Shown piece after piece: positions 56,695-64,000 of a DNA stretch of 64,000 nucleotides. The stretch is taken from positions 1,054,001-1,118,000 of the forward strand of contig NZ_JAJNOD010000001.1 of the NCBI RefSeq assembly GCF_021044885.1, read 5' to 3'. The notes below the pieces were generated by a model that did no database searches, was not told the DNA's origin, and saw only the letters and a list, made by a program, of their open reading frames with translations. This DNA comes from Microbacterium nymphoidis. Its GTDB lineage: Bacteria > Actinomycetota > Actinomycetes > Actinomycetales > Microbacteriaceae. Every line of letters starts with the position of its first letter. The stretch's first letter is position 1. A program made the translations under genes and the position numbers.

Positions 56695-57842
56695 GAGCGG
56701 TCCCCTCCCGCGCCCGCGGCGCGCTCGCGACGCGGCACGCGAGCGCTGATCCGCGTGACGATCTCGTAGTTGATCGTGTCGGCGGCCTGCGCCCATGCCT
56801 CCACGGCGGGATCGCCGCAGGCGGGGTCGCCGAACAGCACGACCTCATCGCCCACCGCGACCGGCGCATCGCCGACGTCGACGATGAACTGATCCATCGC
56901 GATGCGGCCCGACACCTGAAGCAGAGCATCACCGATGCGCACCGGAGCACGATTCGACGCCTGCCGGGGGATCCCGTCGGCGTAGCCGAGGGGAACCAGC
57001 GCCAGTGTGGTCTCCCGGTCCGTCCGGTACGTGTAGCCGTAGGACAGGCCCGTACCTGCGGGGACGCGACGGACGTTGGCAACGGTGCCGCGAAGCGTCA
57101 TGCTCGGGCGCAGGCCCAGCTCCGACGCGACGAACCTGTCGGGATCGGGGCTCAGACCGTGCAGTCCGATGCCGATGCGCACCAGGTCCAGTCGTGTCTC
57201 CGCCAGACCGATCGCCGCGGCGGTGGCGGCGATGTGCCGCAGCCGGGGACGAATCCCCTTCGCGGCGGCGCGGTCGACTCCGTCCAGGAACGTGGCGAGC
57301 GCCGCACGGTCATCGGCGTCGGACGTGTTGGACACGTGCGAGAACAGTCCGTCGATGTCGAGGATGCCCATCTCTTCGGCGCGACGAGCGATGTCGAAGG
57401 CGTCCTCCCAGTGCTCGGGCGGCAGACCGTTGCGGCTGAGCCCGGTCTCCAGCTTCAGGTGCACGCGCGCCGGGGCAGCGACGGATCCCGCCTCGATGGC
57501 GGCCGTGAGCTGCTCGATCGTGGAAACGCCGATCGTGATGCGCTGGGCCACTGCGCGTTCGAACCGCGTCCCTGGTGCGTGCAACCACGAGAGGATGTCC
57601 GCCGTGATCCCCGCGTCACGCAACTCGAACGCCTCGGACAGATCGGTGACGCCGAGCATCACCGCACCGCCCGCGAGCGCGGCACGGGCGGTGCGCACGG
57701 CGCCATGGCCGTAGGCGTTCGCCTTCACCACCGCGAGGACGGGGGTCCCCGTGAGGGCGGCCAGCGCCCGGGTGTTGGCGGTGATCGCCTCGGTGTCGAT
57801 CACCGCTTCACGCAGCTGAGCGGTCGAATCGGGAAGCATCAC
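56691..57842 (-). CDS. alr: Alanine racemase
   Basis: 383 residues of the fold III PLP enzymes. VLAVVKANAYGHGAV contains the PLP lysine. LKLETGLSRNGLPPEHW and VSNTSDADD follow. VPAGTGLSYGYTYRTDRET carries the catalytic tyrosine, and GRIAMDQFIVDVGD is the C-terminal active-site cover. It makes D-alanine for peptidoglycan. The ATG overlaps the acpS stop by four bases. Confidence 0.96.
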   Translation of the reverse strand: MMLPDSTAQLREAVIDTEAITANTRALAALTGTPVLAVVKANAYGHGAVRTARAALAGGAVMLGVTDLSEAFELRDAGITADILSWLHAPGTRFERAVAQRITIGVSTIEQLTAAIEAGSVAAPARVHLKLETGLSRNGLPPEHWEDAFDIARRAEEMGILDIDGLFSHVSNTSDADDRAALATFLDGVDRAAAKGIRPRLRHIAATAAAIGLAETRLDLVRIGIGLHGLSPDPDRFVASELGLRPSMTLRGTVANVRRVPAGTGLSYGYTYRTDRETTLALVPLGYADGIPRQASNRAPVRIGDALLQVSGRIAMDQFIVDVGDAPVAVGDEVVLFGDPACGDPAVEAWAQAADTINYEIVTRISARVPRRERAAGAGGDRS

Positions 57843-58228
57843 AGGCCCTTCCGTCCGGTCGGCCGATCCGACCGGAGCTCGGCGATCACATACGCCGTGG
57901 CGAATCCGCCATCGTGCGACATCGAGACGTGCATGGTGCTGATGCCGCGAGCGATGACGGTGGCAGCGGTGGCCCCGGTGAGGGAGAAGAACGGGCGCCC
58001 CTCGGGATCGTTCTGCACCTCGATCTCGCGCCAGTACACGCCGTCCGAGCCGCCGAGAGCCTTGATGAAGGCCTCCTTGGCGGCGTAGCGGGCGGCGAGG
58101 GAACGCGCCGGCATCGGCTGCTCGTTCGCGGTGAACAGCCGCTCTCGCAGACGCGGGGTCCGTTCGAGGGTGCGTTCGAAACGTGCGATGTCGACCAGGT
58201 CGACGCCGATGCCGGCGATCATGCTCAC
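57839..58228 (-). CDS. acpS: Holo-[acyl-carrier-protein] synthase
   Basis: 129 residues. GIGVDLVDIARFERTLERTP has the magnesium-binding aspartate, and LAARYAAKEAFIKALG the second motif (E and K). It attaches phosphopantetheine from coenzyme A to apo-ACP. Ten bases separate it from glmS. The nearby coaA makes the first intermediate of its cofactor. Confidence 0.95.
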   Translation of the reverse strand: MSMIAGIGVDLVDIARFERTLERTPRLRERLFTANEQPMPARSLAARYAAKEAFIKALGGSDGVYWREIEVQNDPEGRPFFSLTGATAATVIARGISTMHVSMSHDGGFATAYVIAELRSDRPTGRKGL

Positions 58229-58238
58229 GGGTGGGCGC

Positions 58239-60086
58239 TCACTCCACCGTCACGGACTTGGCGAGGTTGCGCGGCTGATCCACGTCCAGCCCCTTCGCCG
58301 TAGCGAGTGCCATCGCGAACACGTGCAGCGGGACGACCGCCAGGATCGGCTCGAACAGCGGCTCGGCGAGGGGGATGCGCAGCACCTCGTCGGCGAACGG
58401 CAATACGGCGGCGTCTCCCTCCTCCGCGATCACGATGACGCGAGCACCGCGAGCGCGGATCTCCTGGATGTTGGAGACCACCTTCGCGTGCAGCAGCGAC
58501 GAGTGACGCGGCGACGGGACGATGACGAACACCGGCTGACCGGGCTCGATCAGCGCGATCGGTCCGTGCTTGAGCTCGCCCGCGGCGAATCCCTCGGCGT
58601 GGATGTAGGAGATCTCCTTGAGCTTGAGCGCGCCCTCCATCGCGATCGGGAAGCCGACGTGACGGCCGAGGAACAGCACCGAGCGGGTGTCGGCCATCCA
58701 GTGACCGAGCTGGCCGATGCGCTCCTGCTGCTCCAGCACGCGGCTGATCTTGGCGGGGATCGCCTCCAGCTCGCGCACGTGGCGTGCGCCCTCGTCCGCG
58801 GTCACCGTGCCGCGGATGCGGCCGATGTGCAGGCCCAGCAGCAGCAACGCCGTGATCTGGGCGACGAACGCCTTCGTCGAGGCCACCGCCACCTCGGGCC
58901 CGGCGTGGGTGTACACGACCGCATCGCTCTCGCGCGGAATCGTGGCGCCCTGGGTGTTGCAGATGCTGAGCGTCTTGGCGCCGGCCTCACGGGCGAACTT
59001 GACCGCCATGAGCGTGTCCATCGTCTCGCCGGACTGGCTGATGGAGACCACCAGGGTGTCGGGGCCGATGACCGGATCGCGGTAGCGGAACTCGTGCGCG
59101 AGCTCGACATCGGCCGGGATGCGCGCCCAGGCCTCGAGCGCGTACTTGCCGACTTCTCCCGCGTAGGCGGCGGTGCCGCACGCCACGATGATGATGCGCG
59201 AGATCCCGGCGAACAGTTCGTCCAGACCGTCCAGCTCCGGGATGACCACCTGTCCGTCCTGCAGGCGACCGCGGATGGTGTTGGCGACCGCCTCCGGCTC
59301 CTCGGAGACCTCCTTGGCCATGAAGCTGGGCCAGCCGCCCTTCTCCGCCGCTGCCGCGTCCCAGTTGACCGTGAACTCCTCCGCCTCGACGGGGTTGCCG
59401 TCGAAGTCGGTGATCTCCACGCCGTCCGGGGTGATCGCGACGATCTGGTCCTGTCCGATAGCGAGCGCACGGCGGGTGTGCTCCACGAAGGCGGCGACAT
59501 CCGAGCCGAGGAAGTTCTCGCCCTCGCCGAGGCCGATCACGAGCGGCGAGTTGCGCCGGGCACCCACGACGAGTCCGGGGCTGTCACGATGCGTCGCGAG
59601 GATGGTGAAGGCACCCTCCAGGCGGCGCACGACGGCGCGGAACGCGGCGCGCAGGTCGCCGGTGGCGCGGTACTCGCGCCCCAGCAGGATGGCGGCGACC
59701 TCGCTGTCGGTCTCCGAGCGGAATGTGTACCCCTCGGACAGGAGCTCGTTCTTCAGCTCGGAGAAGTTCTCGATGATGCCGTTGTGGATGAGAGCGAGGC
59801 GGTCATCGTCGGCGAGGTGGGGGTGGGCGTTCTCGTCGGTCGGTCCGCCGTGCGTGGCCCACCGCGTGTGACCGATGCCGGTCGAACCATCGGGCATGGG
59901 AGCGGCGGCGAGATCCTCACGCAGCACGCTGAGCTTGCCGGACTTCTTTCGCATGTCCAGACCGCCGTCGTCATCGATGACGGCGATGCCTGCGGAGTCA
60001 TAGCCCCGGTATTCGAGCCGGGCGAGGCCGGCCAGCAGAATGGGCTGGCTCTCGCGAGCACCCACGTATCCAACGATTCCACACAT
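58239..60086 (-). CDS. glmS: Glutamine-fructose-6-phosphate aminotransferase
   Basis: 615 residues from the ATG at 60086. The nucleophile is C2 (MCGIVGYVG). The glutaminase domain shows LARLEYRGYDSAGIAVIDDD and GIGHTRWATHGGPTD. Two SIS domains follow (VACGTAAYAGEVGKYALE; SISQSGETMDTLMAVKFARE; LGRHVGFPIAMEGALKLKEI), ending DQPRNLAKSVTVE. It makes glucosamine-6-phosphate for the wall. A long upstream extension of the frame is antisense to coaA and false. No glmS ribozyme-length leader exists; the -10 box is seven bases from the start. Confidence 0.97.
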   Translation of the reverse strand: MCGIVGYVGARESQPILLAGLARLEYRGYDSAGIAVIDDDGGLDMRKKSGKLSVLREDLAAAPMPDGSTGIGHTRWATHGGPTDENAHPHLADDDRLALIHNGIIENFSELKNELLSEGYTFRSETDSEVAAILLGREYRATGDLRAAFRAVVRRLEGAFTILATHRDSPGLVVGARRNSPLVIGLGEGENFLGSDVAAFVEHTRRALAIGQDQIVAITPDGVEITDFDGNPVEAEEFTVNWDAAAAEKGGWPSFMAKEVSEEPEAVANTIRGRLQDGQVVIPELDGLDELFAGISRIIIVACGTAAYAGEVGKYALEAWARIPADVELAHEFRYRDPVIGPDTLVVSISQSGETMDTLMAVKFAREAGAKTLSICNTQGATIPRESDAVVYTHAGPEVAVASTKAFVAQITALLLLGLHIGRIRGTVTADEGARHVRELEAIPAKISRVLEQQERIGQLGHWMADTRSVLFLGRHVGFPIAMEGALKLKEISYIHAEGFAAGELKHGPIALIEPGQPVFVIVPSPRHSSLLHAKVVSNIQEIRARGARVIVIAEEGDAAVLPFADEVLRIPLAEPLFEPILAVVPLHVFAMALATAKGLDVDQPRNLAKSVTVE

Positions 60087-60093
60087 GGTCCTG

Positions 60094-60099
60094 ATTCTA
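60094..60099 (-). promoter_or_regulatory. Candidate leaderless -10 box (TAGAAT)
   Basis: TAGAAT read on the minus strand ends seven bases before the glmS ATG at 60086. Confidence 0.5.
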
Positions 60100-60154
60100 G
60101 GGGCGCGCCCCGAGGCATCCCTGTGCCGTGTGGCGCACCTGTGCGCAAGTGCTG

Positions 60155-61096
60155 TTACAGCTTGCGCAGCGACACGCGCTCGACGCTGTGGCCGGGCCCC
60201 TTGCGCAGAATGAGGCTCGCGCGGTGCTTGGTGGGCAGCACGTTCTCCACGAGGTTCGGCATGTTGATGTCGTTCCAGTACCCGAGGGCGGCCTGTTCCG
60301 CTTCGGCGTCGGTCAGATGCGCGAAGACGTTGAAGTAGGAGTGCGGATTGCTGAAAGCGCCCTTGCGCAGCTCCAGGAACCGGTCGACGTACCACCTCTC
60401 GATGTTGTGGGTGTCGGCGTCGACGAACACCGAGAAGTCGAACAGGTCGCTCACCGCCACCTCGTGGGGACTGGGCGGCGGCTGCAGAACGTTGAGTCCC
60501 TCGACGATGACCACGTCCGGGCGTCGCACCACGACGTGGGCGTCGGGGACGATGTCGTAGCGCATGTGCGAGTAGAACGGCGCACGCACCTCTTCGGCAC
60601 CGGATTTGACCTCGGTGAGGAACTCGACGAGCGCGCGGCGGTCGTAGGACTCGGGGAAGCCCTTGCGCTCCATCAGCCCGCGCCGCTCCAGCTCCGCGTT
60701 CGGGTACAGGAACCCGTCCGTGGTCACCAGCTCGACTCGCGGCGTGTCCGACCAGCGGCTGACGAGCTCGCGCAGCAGTCGCGCCACGGTCGATTTGCCG
60801 ACCGCGACCGAACCGGCCACGGCGATCACGAACGGGGTGGTGACATCGGGCTCGTTCAGAAAGGCGGCGGTGTCGGCGCCGAGCCGCTTGGTGGAGGCCG
60901 CATAGAGGCTCAGCAGCCGGCTGAGCGGGAGATAGACCTCTCGCACCTCGGTGAGGTCCATCCGGTCGCCGAGGCCCCGCAGCTGCACGAGCTCGGGCTC
61001 GGTGAGCGGTTGCGGCATCCCCTGTGCGAGCTGCGCCCACTCCGCACGAGTGATGTCGCGGTACGGGCTCAGCGGCGATGCGGGCGCGGCAGGCAT
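60155..61096 (-). CDS. coaA: Pantothenate kinase, type I
   Basis: 313 residues. The P-loop [20 protein letters not shown] (near residue 94) and [20 protein letters not shown] are hallmarks of the prokaryotic type I enzyme, with [12 protein letters not shown] and [13 protein letters not shown] downstream. It commits pantothenate to coenzyme A. Own leaderless-type promoter. An 8-bp inverted repeat (60142-60149 with 60161-60168) at the 3' end may act as a weak terminator. Confidence 0.96.
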   Translation of the reverse strand: MPAAPASPLSPYRDITRAEWAQLAQGMPQPLTEPELVQLRGLGDRMDLTEVREVYLPLSRLLSLYAASTKRLGADTAAFLNEPDVTTPFVIAVAGSVAVGKSTVARLLRELVSRWSDTPRVELVTTDGFLYPNAELERRGLMERKGFPESYDRRALVEFLTEVKSGAEEVRAPFYSHMRYDIVPDAHVVVRRPDVVIVEGLNVLQPPPSPHEVAVSDLFDFSVFVDADTHNIERWYVDRFLELRKGAFSNPHSYFNVFAHLTDAEAEQAALGYWNDINMPNLVENVLPTKHRASLILRKGPGHSVERVSLRKL

Positions 61097-61102
61097 TCCG
61101 CC

Positions 61103-61108
61103 ATGCTA
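61103..61108 (-). promoter_or_regulatory. Candidate leaderless -10 box (TAGCAT)
   Basis: TAGCAT read on the minus strand ends six bases before the coaA ATG at 61096. Confidence 0.5.
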
Positions 61109-61145
61109 TCGCGGCCGTCCGGACGTCGCGCACGGGCCGGTGCAA

Positions 61146-61151
61146 TAGCGT
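61146..61151 (+). promoter_or_regulatory. Candidate leaderless -10 box (TAGCGT)
   Basis: TAGCGT ends seven bases before the ATG at 61159. Confidence 0.45.
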
Positions 61152-61158
61152 GGAAGGC

Positions 61159-62007
61159 ATGCAGCGCATCGCATTCCTGGACGTCGACGGCACCATCATC
61201 GATTCGCTGGGACGCATCGACCCCACGACGATCAGCGCGGTGCGCGAGGCACGAGCCGGCGGCCACCACGTCTTCCTGTGCACGGGGCGAGCGGAGGCCG
61301 AGATCGCGCCGTCCGTTCGGGAGATCGGCTTCGACGGCATCGTCTCGGCCGGCGGCGGCTTCGTCACGATCGATGGCGAGCTCATCATCGAGCGGGCGAT
61401 GCCGACGGCGCTGGCCACGGAGCTGCTCGATTTCCTCCGCGCCGAGGACCTGCCCGCGGTGCTGCAGACCTTCACCGGCACCTACGCGGAATCCGCGGCG
61501 GTGGAGCGGATCACCGCGGGGGCCATCCGCGCGCACGAAGCACTGGCGGCCGCGGGGGTGGATGTCTCTCACGCGGCGGCGGCCGAGCCCACTGTCCGCG
61601 ATATCGCCGAGGCTCCCGCTGATGTCCGCGATCACATCGCGAAGGTCGTGTTCGTCGGCGACGACCACAGCGCATACGACCGCACGGTCGCGGGGCTCGG
61701 CGACCGCTTCCACATCGTGACGGGATCCATCCCGTTCCTCGGCTCGGCCAGCGGGGAGATTTCCGGTCCGGGTGTCAACAAGGGCACCACCATCGAGATG
61801 CTGCTGCCCCGGCTGGGCTTCACGCGTGCTCAGGCGATCGGCATCGGCGACAGCCCGAACGATCTGGAGATGTTCGCGGCCTGCGGTGTCTCGGCCGCCA
61901 TGGGCAACGCCACCGATGCTGTGAAGGCGGCAGCGTCCGAGGTCACCTCCGCTGTCCTCGACGGCGGCGTGCACGCCGTCTTCGCCCGCCACGGCCTCCT
62001 CCTCTGA
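61159..62007 (+). CDS. HAD-superfamily Cof-type phosphatase
   Basis: 282 residues. IAFLDVDGTIIDSLGRIDP is motif I with the nucleophilic aspartate. FLCTGRAEAEI is motif II. A large C2-type cap covers about 85-190. NKGTTIEMLLPRLGF and AIGIGDSPNDLEMF give motifs III and IV. Cof-type enzymes dephosphorylate sugar phosphates or cofactors; the substrate is unknown. Divergent from coaA. Confidence 0.92.
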   Translation: MQRIAFLDVDGTIIDSLGRIDPTTISAVREARAGGHHVFLCTGRAEAEIAPSVREIGFDGIVSAGGGFVTIDGELIIERAMPTALATELLDFLRAEDLPAVLQTFTGTYAESAAVERITAGAIRAHEALAAAGVDVSHAAAAEPTVRDIAEAPADVRDHIAKVVFVGDDHSAYDRTVAGLGDRFHIVTGSIPFLGSASGEISGPGVNKGTTIEMLLPRLGFTRAQAIGIGDSPNDLEMFAACGVSAAMGNATDAVKAAASEVTSAVLDGGVHAVFARHGLLL

Positions 62008-62191
62008 CGCGAGGCCGTGATCCCCGCGAGACGTCCGTCTGTGGGCGAGAACCGCCGCCTTGCACCGCTCGTCGCCCACCGAGAGAACTCTCACGGGCAT
62101 GTGTCGCTCGCGGAACACGGCGGGGCACGGGCGTTGCGCGGAGAGATGTCGCGGCGAGGCGGAGCACGGCGGAGGGGCGTGAAGGGTGCGC

Positions 62192-62197
62192 TACGGT
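62192..62197 (+). promoter_or_regulatory. Candidate leaderless -10 box (TACGGT)
   Basis: TACGGT ends six bases before the GTG at 62204 and lies inside the alternative frame start at 62186, which it argues against. Confidence 0.5.
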
Positions 62198-62203
62198 GAT
62201 GCC

Positions 62204-63169
62204 GTGGCACTCACTGATCTCCCCCTCGATGACCTGCGCACCTTCCGACCCGACGTCGCTGAGCCCGAAGATTTCGATGCGTTCTGGGAACGCACGCTGA
62301 GCGAGTCCCGTGCGCTGCGGACCCCGTCGACGCTGGTCCCGGCCGAGACGCCGATCGACCAGCTGATCGTGGAGGATCTCACCTTCAGCGGGTTCGGCGG
62401 CGAGCCGATCCGCGCGTGGGTCACGCGGCCGAAGGACGGCGCCCCGCGCGCGGCCGTGGTGCAGTTCATCGGATACGGCGGTGGGCGCGGGCAAGCCGGC
62501 GAGCAACTCCAGTGGGCCGCCGCCGGCTACGTCCACGTGCTCATGGACACCCGCGGCCAGGGTGCCGGCTGGGGCTCGGGCGGAGACACCCCGGACCCGC
62601 ACGGTTCCGCAGGAGCGACGCCCGGCTACATGACACGGGGCATCGAGTCCCCCGACACCTACTACTACCGCCGGGTCTTCACCGATGCCGTGCTCGCTGT
62701 CGACGCGGTCCGCGAGCTCCCGTTCGTTGATTCCTCCCGCATCGCCGTCACCGGTGGCAGCCAGGGCGGCGGTATCTCGCTGGCCGCGGCCGCCCTGCAC
62801 CCGGACGTCTCCGCCGTCATGCCCGACGTGCCCTTCCTCTGCCACTTCCGCCGCTCCGTCGAGCGCACCCCGGTGCTGCCGTTCCCCGAGATCGCGCGCT
62901 ACCTGTCCGTCCGCCGCACCGAGGTCGACAACGTGTTCCACACGCTGTCCTACTTCGACGGTGTGAACTTCGCCCGCCGCATCACCGTTCCGGCGCTGTT
63001 CTCCGTCGCACTGATGGACGATGTGGTGCTGCCTTCGAGCGTGTTCGCCGCCTTCAACCACCTCGCCGCGTCCGACGCTGAGATCGAGGTGTACCCGTTC
63101 AACGGCCACGAGGGCGGCCAGACGGTGCAGTGGCTGCGCCAGACCGCGTGGCTCGCCGCGCGCTTCTGA
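62204..63169 (+). CDS. Acetylxylan esterase (CE7-type)
   Basis: 321 residues from the GTG at 62204; a GTG at 62186 adds six residues. ALTDLPLDDLRTFRPDVAEP is the family N-terminus, MDTRGQGAGWGSGGDTPDP the oxyanion region, RIAVTGGSQGGGISLAAA holds nucleophile S186, and the aspartate (LMDDVVLPS) and histidine (FNGHEGGQ) follow. CE7 enzymes deacetylate xylo-oligosaccharides and cephalosporins inside cells; no signal peptide is present. It fits with the xyl genes at 35-38 kb as part of xylan use. Confidence 0.92.
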   Translation: MALTDLPLDDLRTFRPDVAEPEDFDAFWERTLSESRALRTPSTLVPAETPIDQLIVEDLTFSGFGGEPIRAWVTRPKDGAPRAAVVQFIGYGGGRGQAGEQLQWAAAGYVHVLMDTRGQGAGWGSGGDTPDPHGSAGATPGYMTRGIESPDTYYYRRVFTDAVLAVDAVRELPFVDSSRIAVTGGSQGGGISLAAAALHPDVSAVMPDVPFLCHFRRSVERTPVLPFPEIARYLSVRRTEVDNVFHTLSYFDGVNFARRITVPALFSVALMDDVVLPSSVFAAFNHLAASDAEIEVYPFNGHEGGQTVQWLRQTAWLAARF

Positions 63170-63259
63170 CGCGCGAGAAGCACCGGCGCGTCGGAGAAAC
63201 CCCGCGTCGCACGGTCGCTCGGACGTGCCGAGGCTCGACACGATGAGAACTCCGGACGA

Positions 63260-63265
63260 TACGCT
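63260..63265 (+). promoter_or_regulatory. Candidate leaderless -10 box (TACGCT)
   Basis: TACGCT ends six bases before the ATG at 63272. Confidence 0.5.
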
Positions 63266-63271
63266 GTGCGA

Positions 63272-64000
63272 ATGCGCCTCGGGGTCCTCGACATCGGCTC
63301 GAACACGGTCCATCTGCTGATCGCGGAGATCCATGCCGGGGGCCGGCCCATTGCGTCGGTGAGCGAGAAGGCCGTGCTGCGGCTGATGCGCTTCCTGGAG
63401 CCCGGCGGATCGATCTCACCCGCCGGGGTCGACGCGATCCTCACCGCGGTCGCACGGGCGCGCGAGATCCTGGACGAAGAGCGCCCCGACGACCTCCTGG
63501 CCACCGCGACGAGCGCCGTGCGAGACGCCGCCAATGGTGCAGAGGTGATCGCCGCGATCGAGGCGCGGCTGGGTCACCCGTTGCAAGTGCTCAGCGGGTC
63601 TGCCGAGGCCGAGCTCACCTTCCTCGCTGCCCGCCGCTGGTTCGGGTGGTCGGCCGGTCAGCTGCTGATGTTCGACATCGGCGGCGGGTCTCTGGAACTG
63701 GCGTGCGGCAGCGAGGAGGCTCCCGACGTGGCGCTGTCCCTCCCGCTGGGCGCCGGTCGGATGACGATCGAGCACCTCCCCCACGACCCGCCCGGAGAGG
63801 ACGCTGTCACACGCCTGCGCGAGCACGCCCGCCGTCTGCTGGTCCCCGCCGCAGCGGCATTCGCCGATCAGCCCGCGCCCGATCACGTCGTCGGCTCGTC
63901 GAAGACGATCCGCTCGCTCGCCCGCCTCGCGGGCAACGTGCTCACCGGCTGGGCGGGCTCTGACCGGGTGACGCTGTCGCGAGACCAGCTCGGCGACTGG
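63272..64000 (+). CDS. Ppx/GppA phosphatase, C-terminus cut by window edge
   Basis: The first 243 codons, open to the right edge. RLGVLDIGSNTVHLLIAE is the N-terminal ASKHA phosphate loop, ATSAVRDAANGAEV and VLSGSAEAELTFLAARR are family motifs, and LLMFDIGGGSLELA is the second nucleotide motif with catalytic glutamate near 112 upstream. The family hydrolyses polyphosphate (exopolyphosphatase) or pppGpp. Actinobacteria usually have two; the lack of the C-terminus prevents finer naming. Confidence 0.92.
   Translation, partial: MRLGVLDIGSNTVHLLIAEIHAGGRPIASVSEKAVLRLMRFLEPGGSISPAGVDAILTAVARAREILDEERPDDLLATATSAVRDAANGAEVIAAIEARLGHPLQVLSGSAEAELTFLAARRWFGWSAGQLLMFDIGGGSLELACGSEEAPDVALSLPLGAGRMTIEHLPHDPPGEDAVTRLREHARRLLVPAAAAFADQPAPDHVVGSSKTIRSLARLAGNVLTGWAGSDRVTLSRDQLGDW

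Noticed and set aside
58239..60154. glmS ribozyme
   Set aside because: Only about 68 bases separate coaA from glmS and the -10 box is seven bases from the start, leaving no room for a ribozyme leader.
60087..61481. Extension of glmS to 1080 residues
   Set aside because: GlmS must start with MCGIVG because C2 is the nucleophile. The extension overlaps coaA in antisense.

Overview
The window is 64 kb of high-GC DNA, densely packed on both strands and without phage, insertion-sequence, CRISPR or rRNA genes. Gene content points to a free-living Gram-positive actinobacterium, most likely of the Microbacteriaceae and plausibly Microbacterium. The evidence is the protein style, PspC-type envelope stress genes, a LigC/Prim-Pol repair pair, xylose isomerase genes with a ROK regulator, tandem RarD transporters, CIRCE-controlled groES, frequent GTG starts and many leaderless-type promoters (TAnnnT six bases before the start codon). 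The genus is an inference.

Layout. 1-4.5 kb: two overlapping FtsX-type permease genes (the first cut by the window edge), a small membrane protein and a YchJ-type SEC-C protein. 4.5-11 kb: an erythromycin-esterase-like hydrolase, an ATP-dependent DNA ligase (LigC type), a saccharopine-dehydrogenase-like enzyme with an APC permease, and a stand-alone primase-polymerase. 11-17.4 kb: an SseB-domain protein, PcrA/UvrD helicase followed by a perfect 22-bp hairpin, an MFS exporter and a membrane protein. 17.4-22.4 kb: an envelope-stress module made of a PspC-domain histidine kinase and LuxR regulator, with a divergent PspC protein and a small membrane partner. 22.5-29.6 kb: a non-canonical CAT-anticodon tRNA-like element, an AraC regulator, small proteins, a lipoprotein, an 18-bp tandem repeat array, a UvrA paralogue and a glycerophosphodiesterase. 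29.8-34.6 kb: a Bax-inhibitor-1 protein, a glycosyltransferase and guaA. 34.7-40.2 kb: xylose catabolism (xylA, xylB and a divergent ROK regulator around a 23-bp operator), a 32-bp tandem repeat array and a MATE exporter. 40.4-49.7 kb: an acetyltransferase, a sarcosine-oxidase-like flavoenzyme, guaB and a five-gene branched-chain-amino-acid-type ABC importer whose first permease carries an extra extracytoplasmic domain. 49.7-54 kb: two RarD paralogues, groES behind two CIRCE operators and a THUMP-like methyltransferase. 54-61.1 kb: housekeeping genes glmS-acpS-alr-tsaE-tsaB-rimI-tsaD plus coaA, linking amino-sugar and D-alanine supply with tRNA t6A synthesis. 61.1-64 kb: a HAD phosphatase, a CE7-type acetylxylan esterase and the start of a Ppx/GppA phosphatase.

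The most unusual items are the tRNA-like element near 22.6 kb, the LivH fusion, the ROK regulator that lacks its zinc cysteines, two minisatellite arrays each between convergent genes, the guaA terminator hairpin that covers the probable start codon of the next gene, and the very regular spacing of leaderless promoters. No single locus is clearly a new defence or biosynthetic system. Much of the window is core genome.
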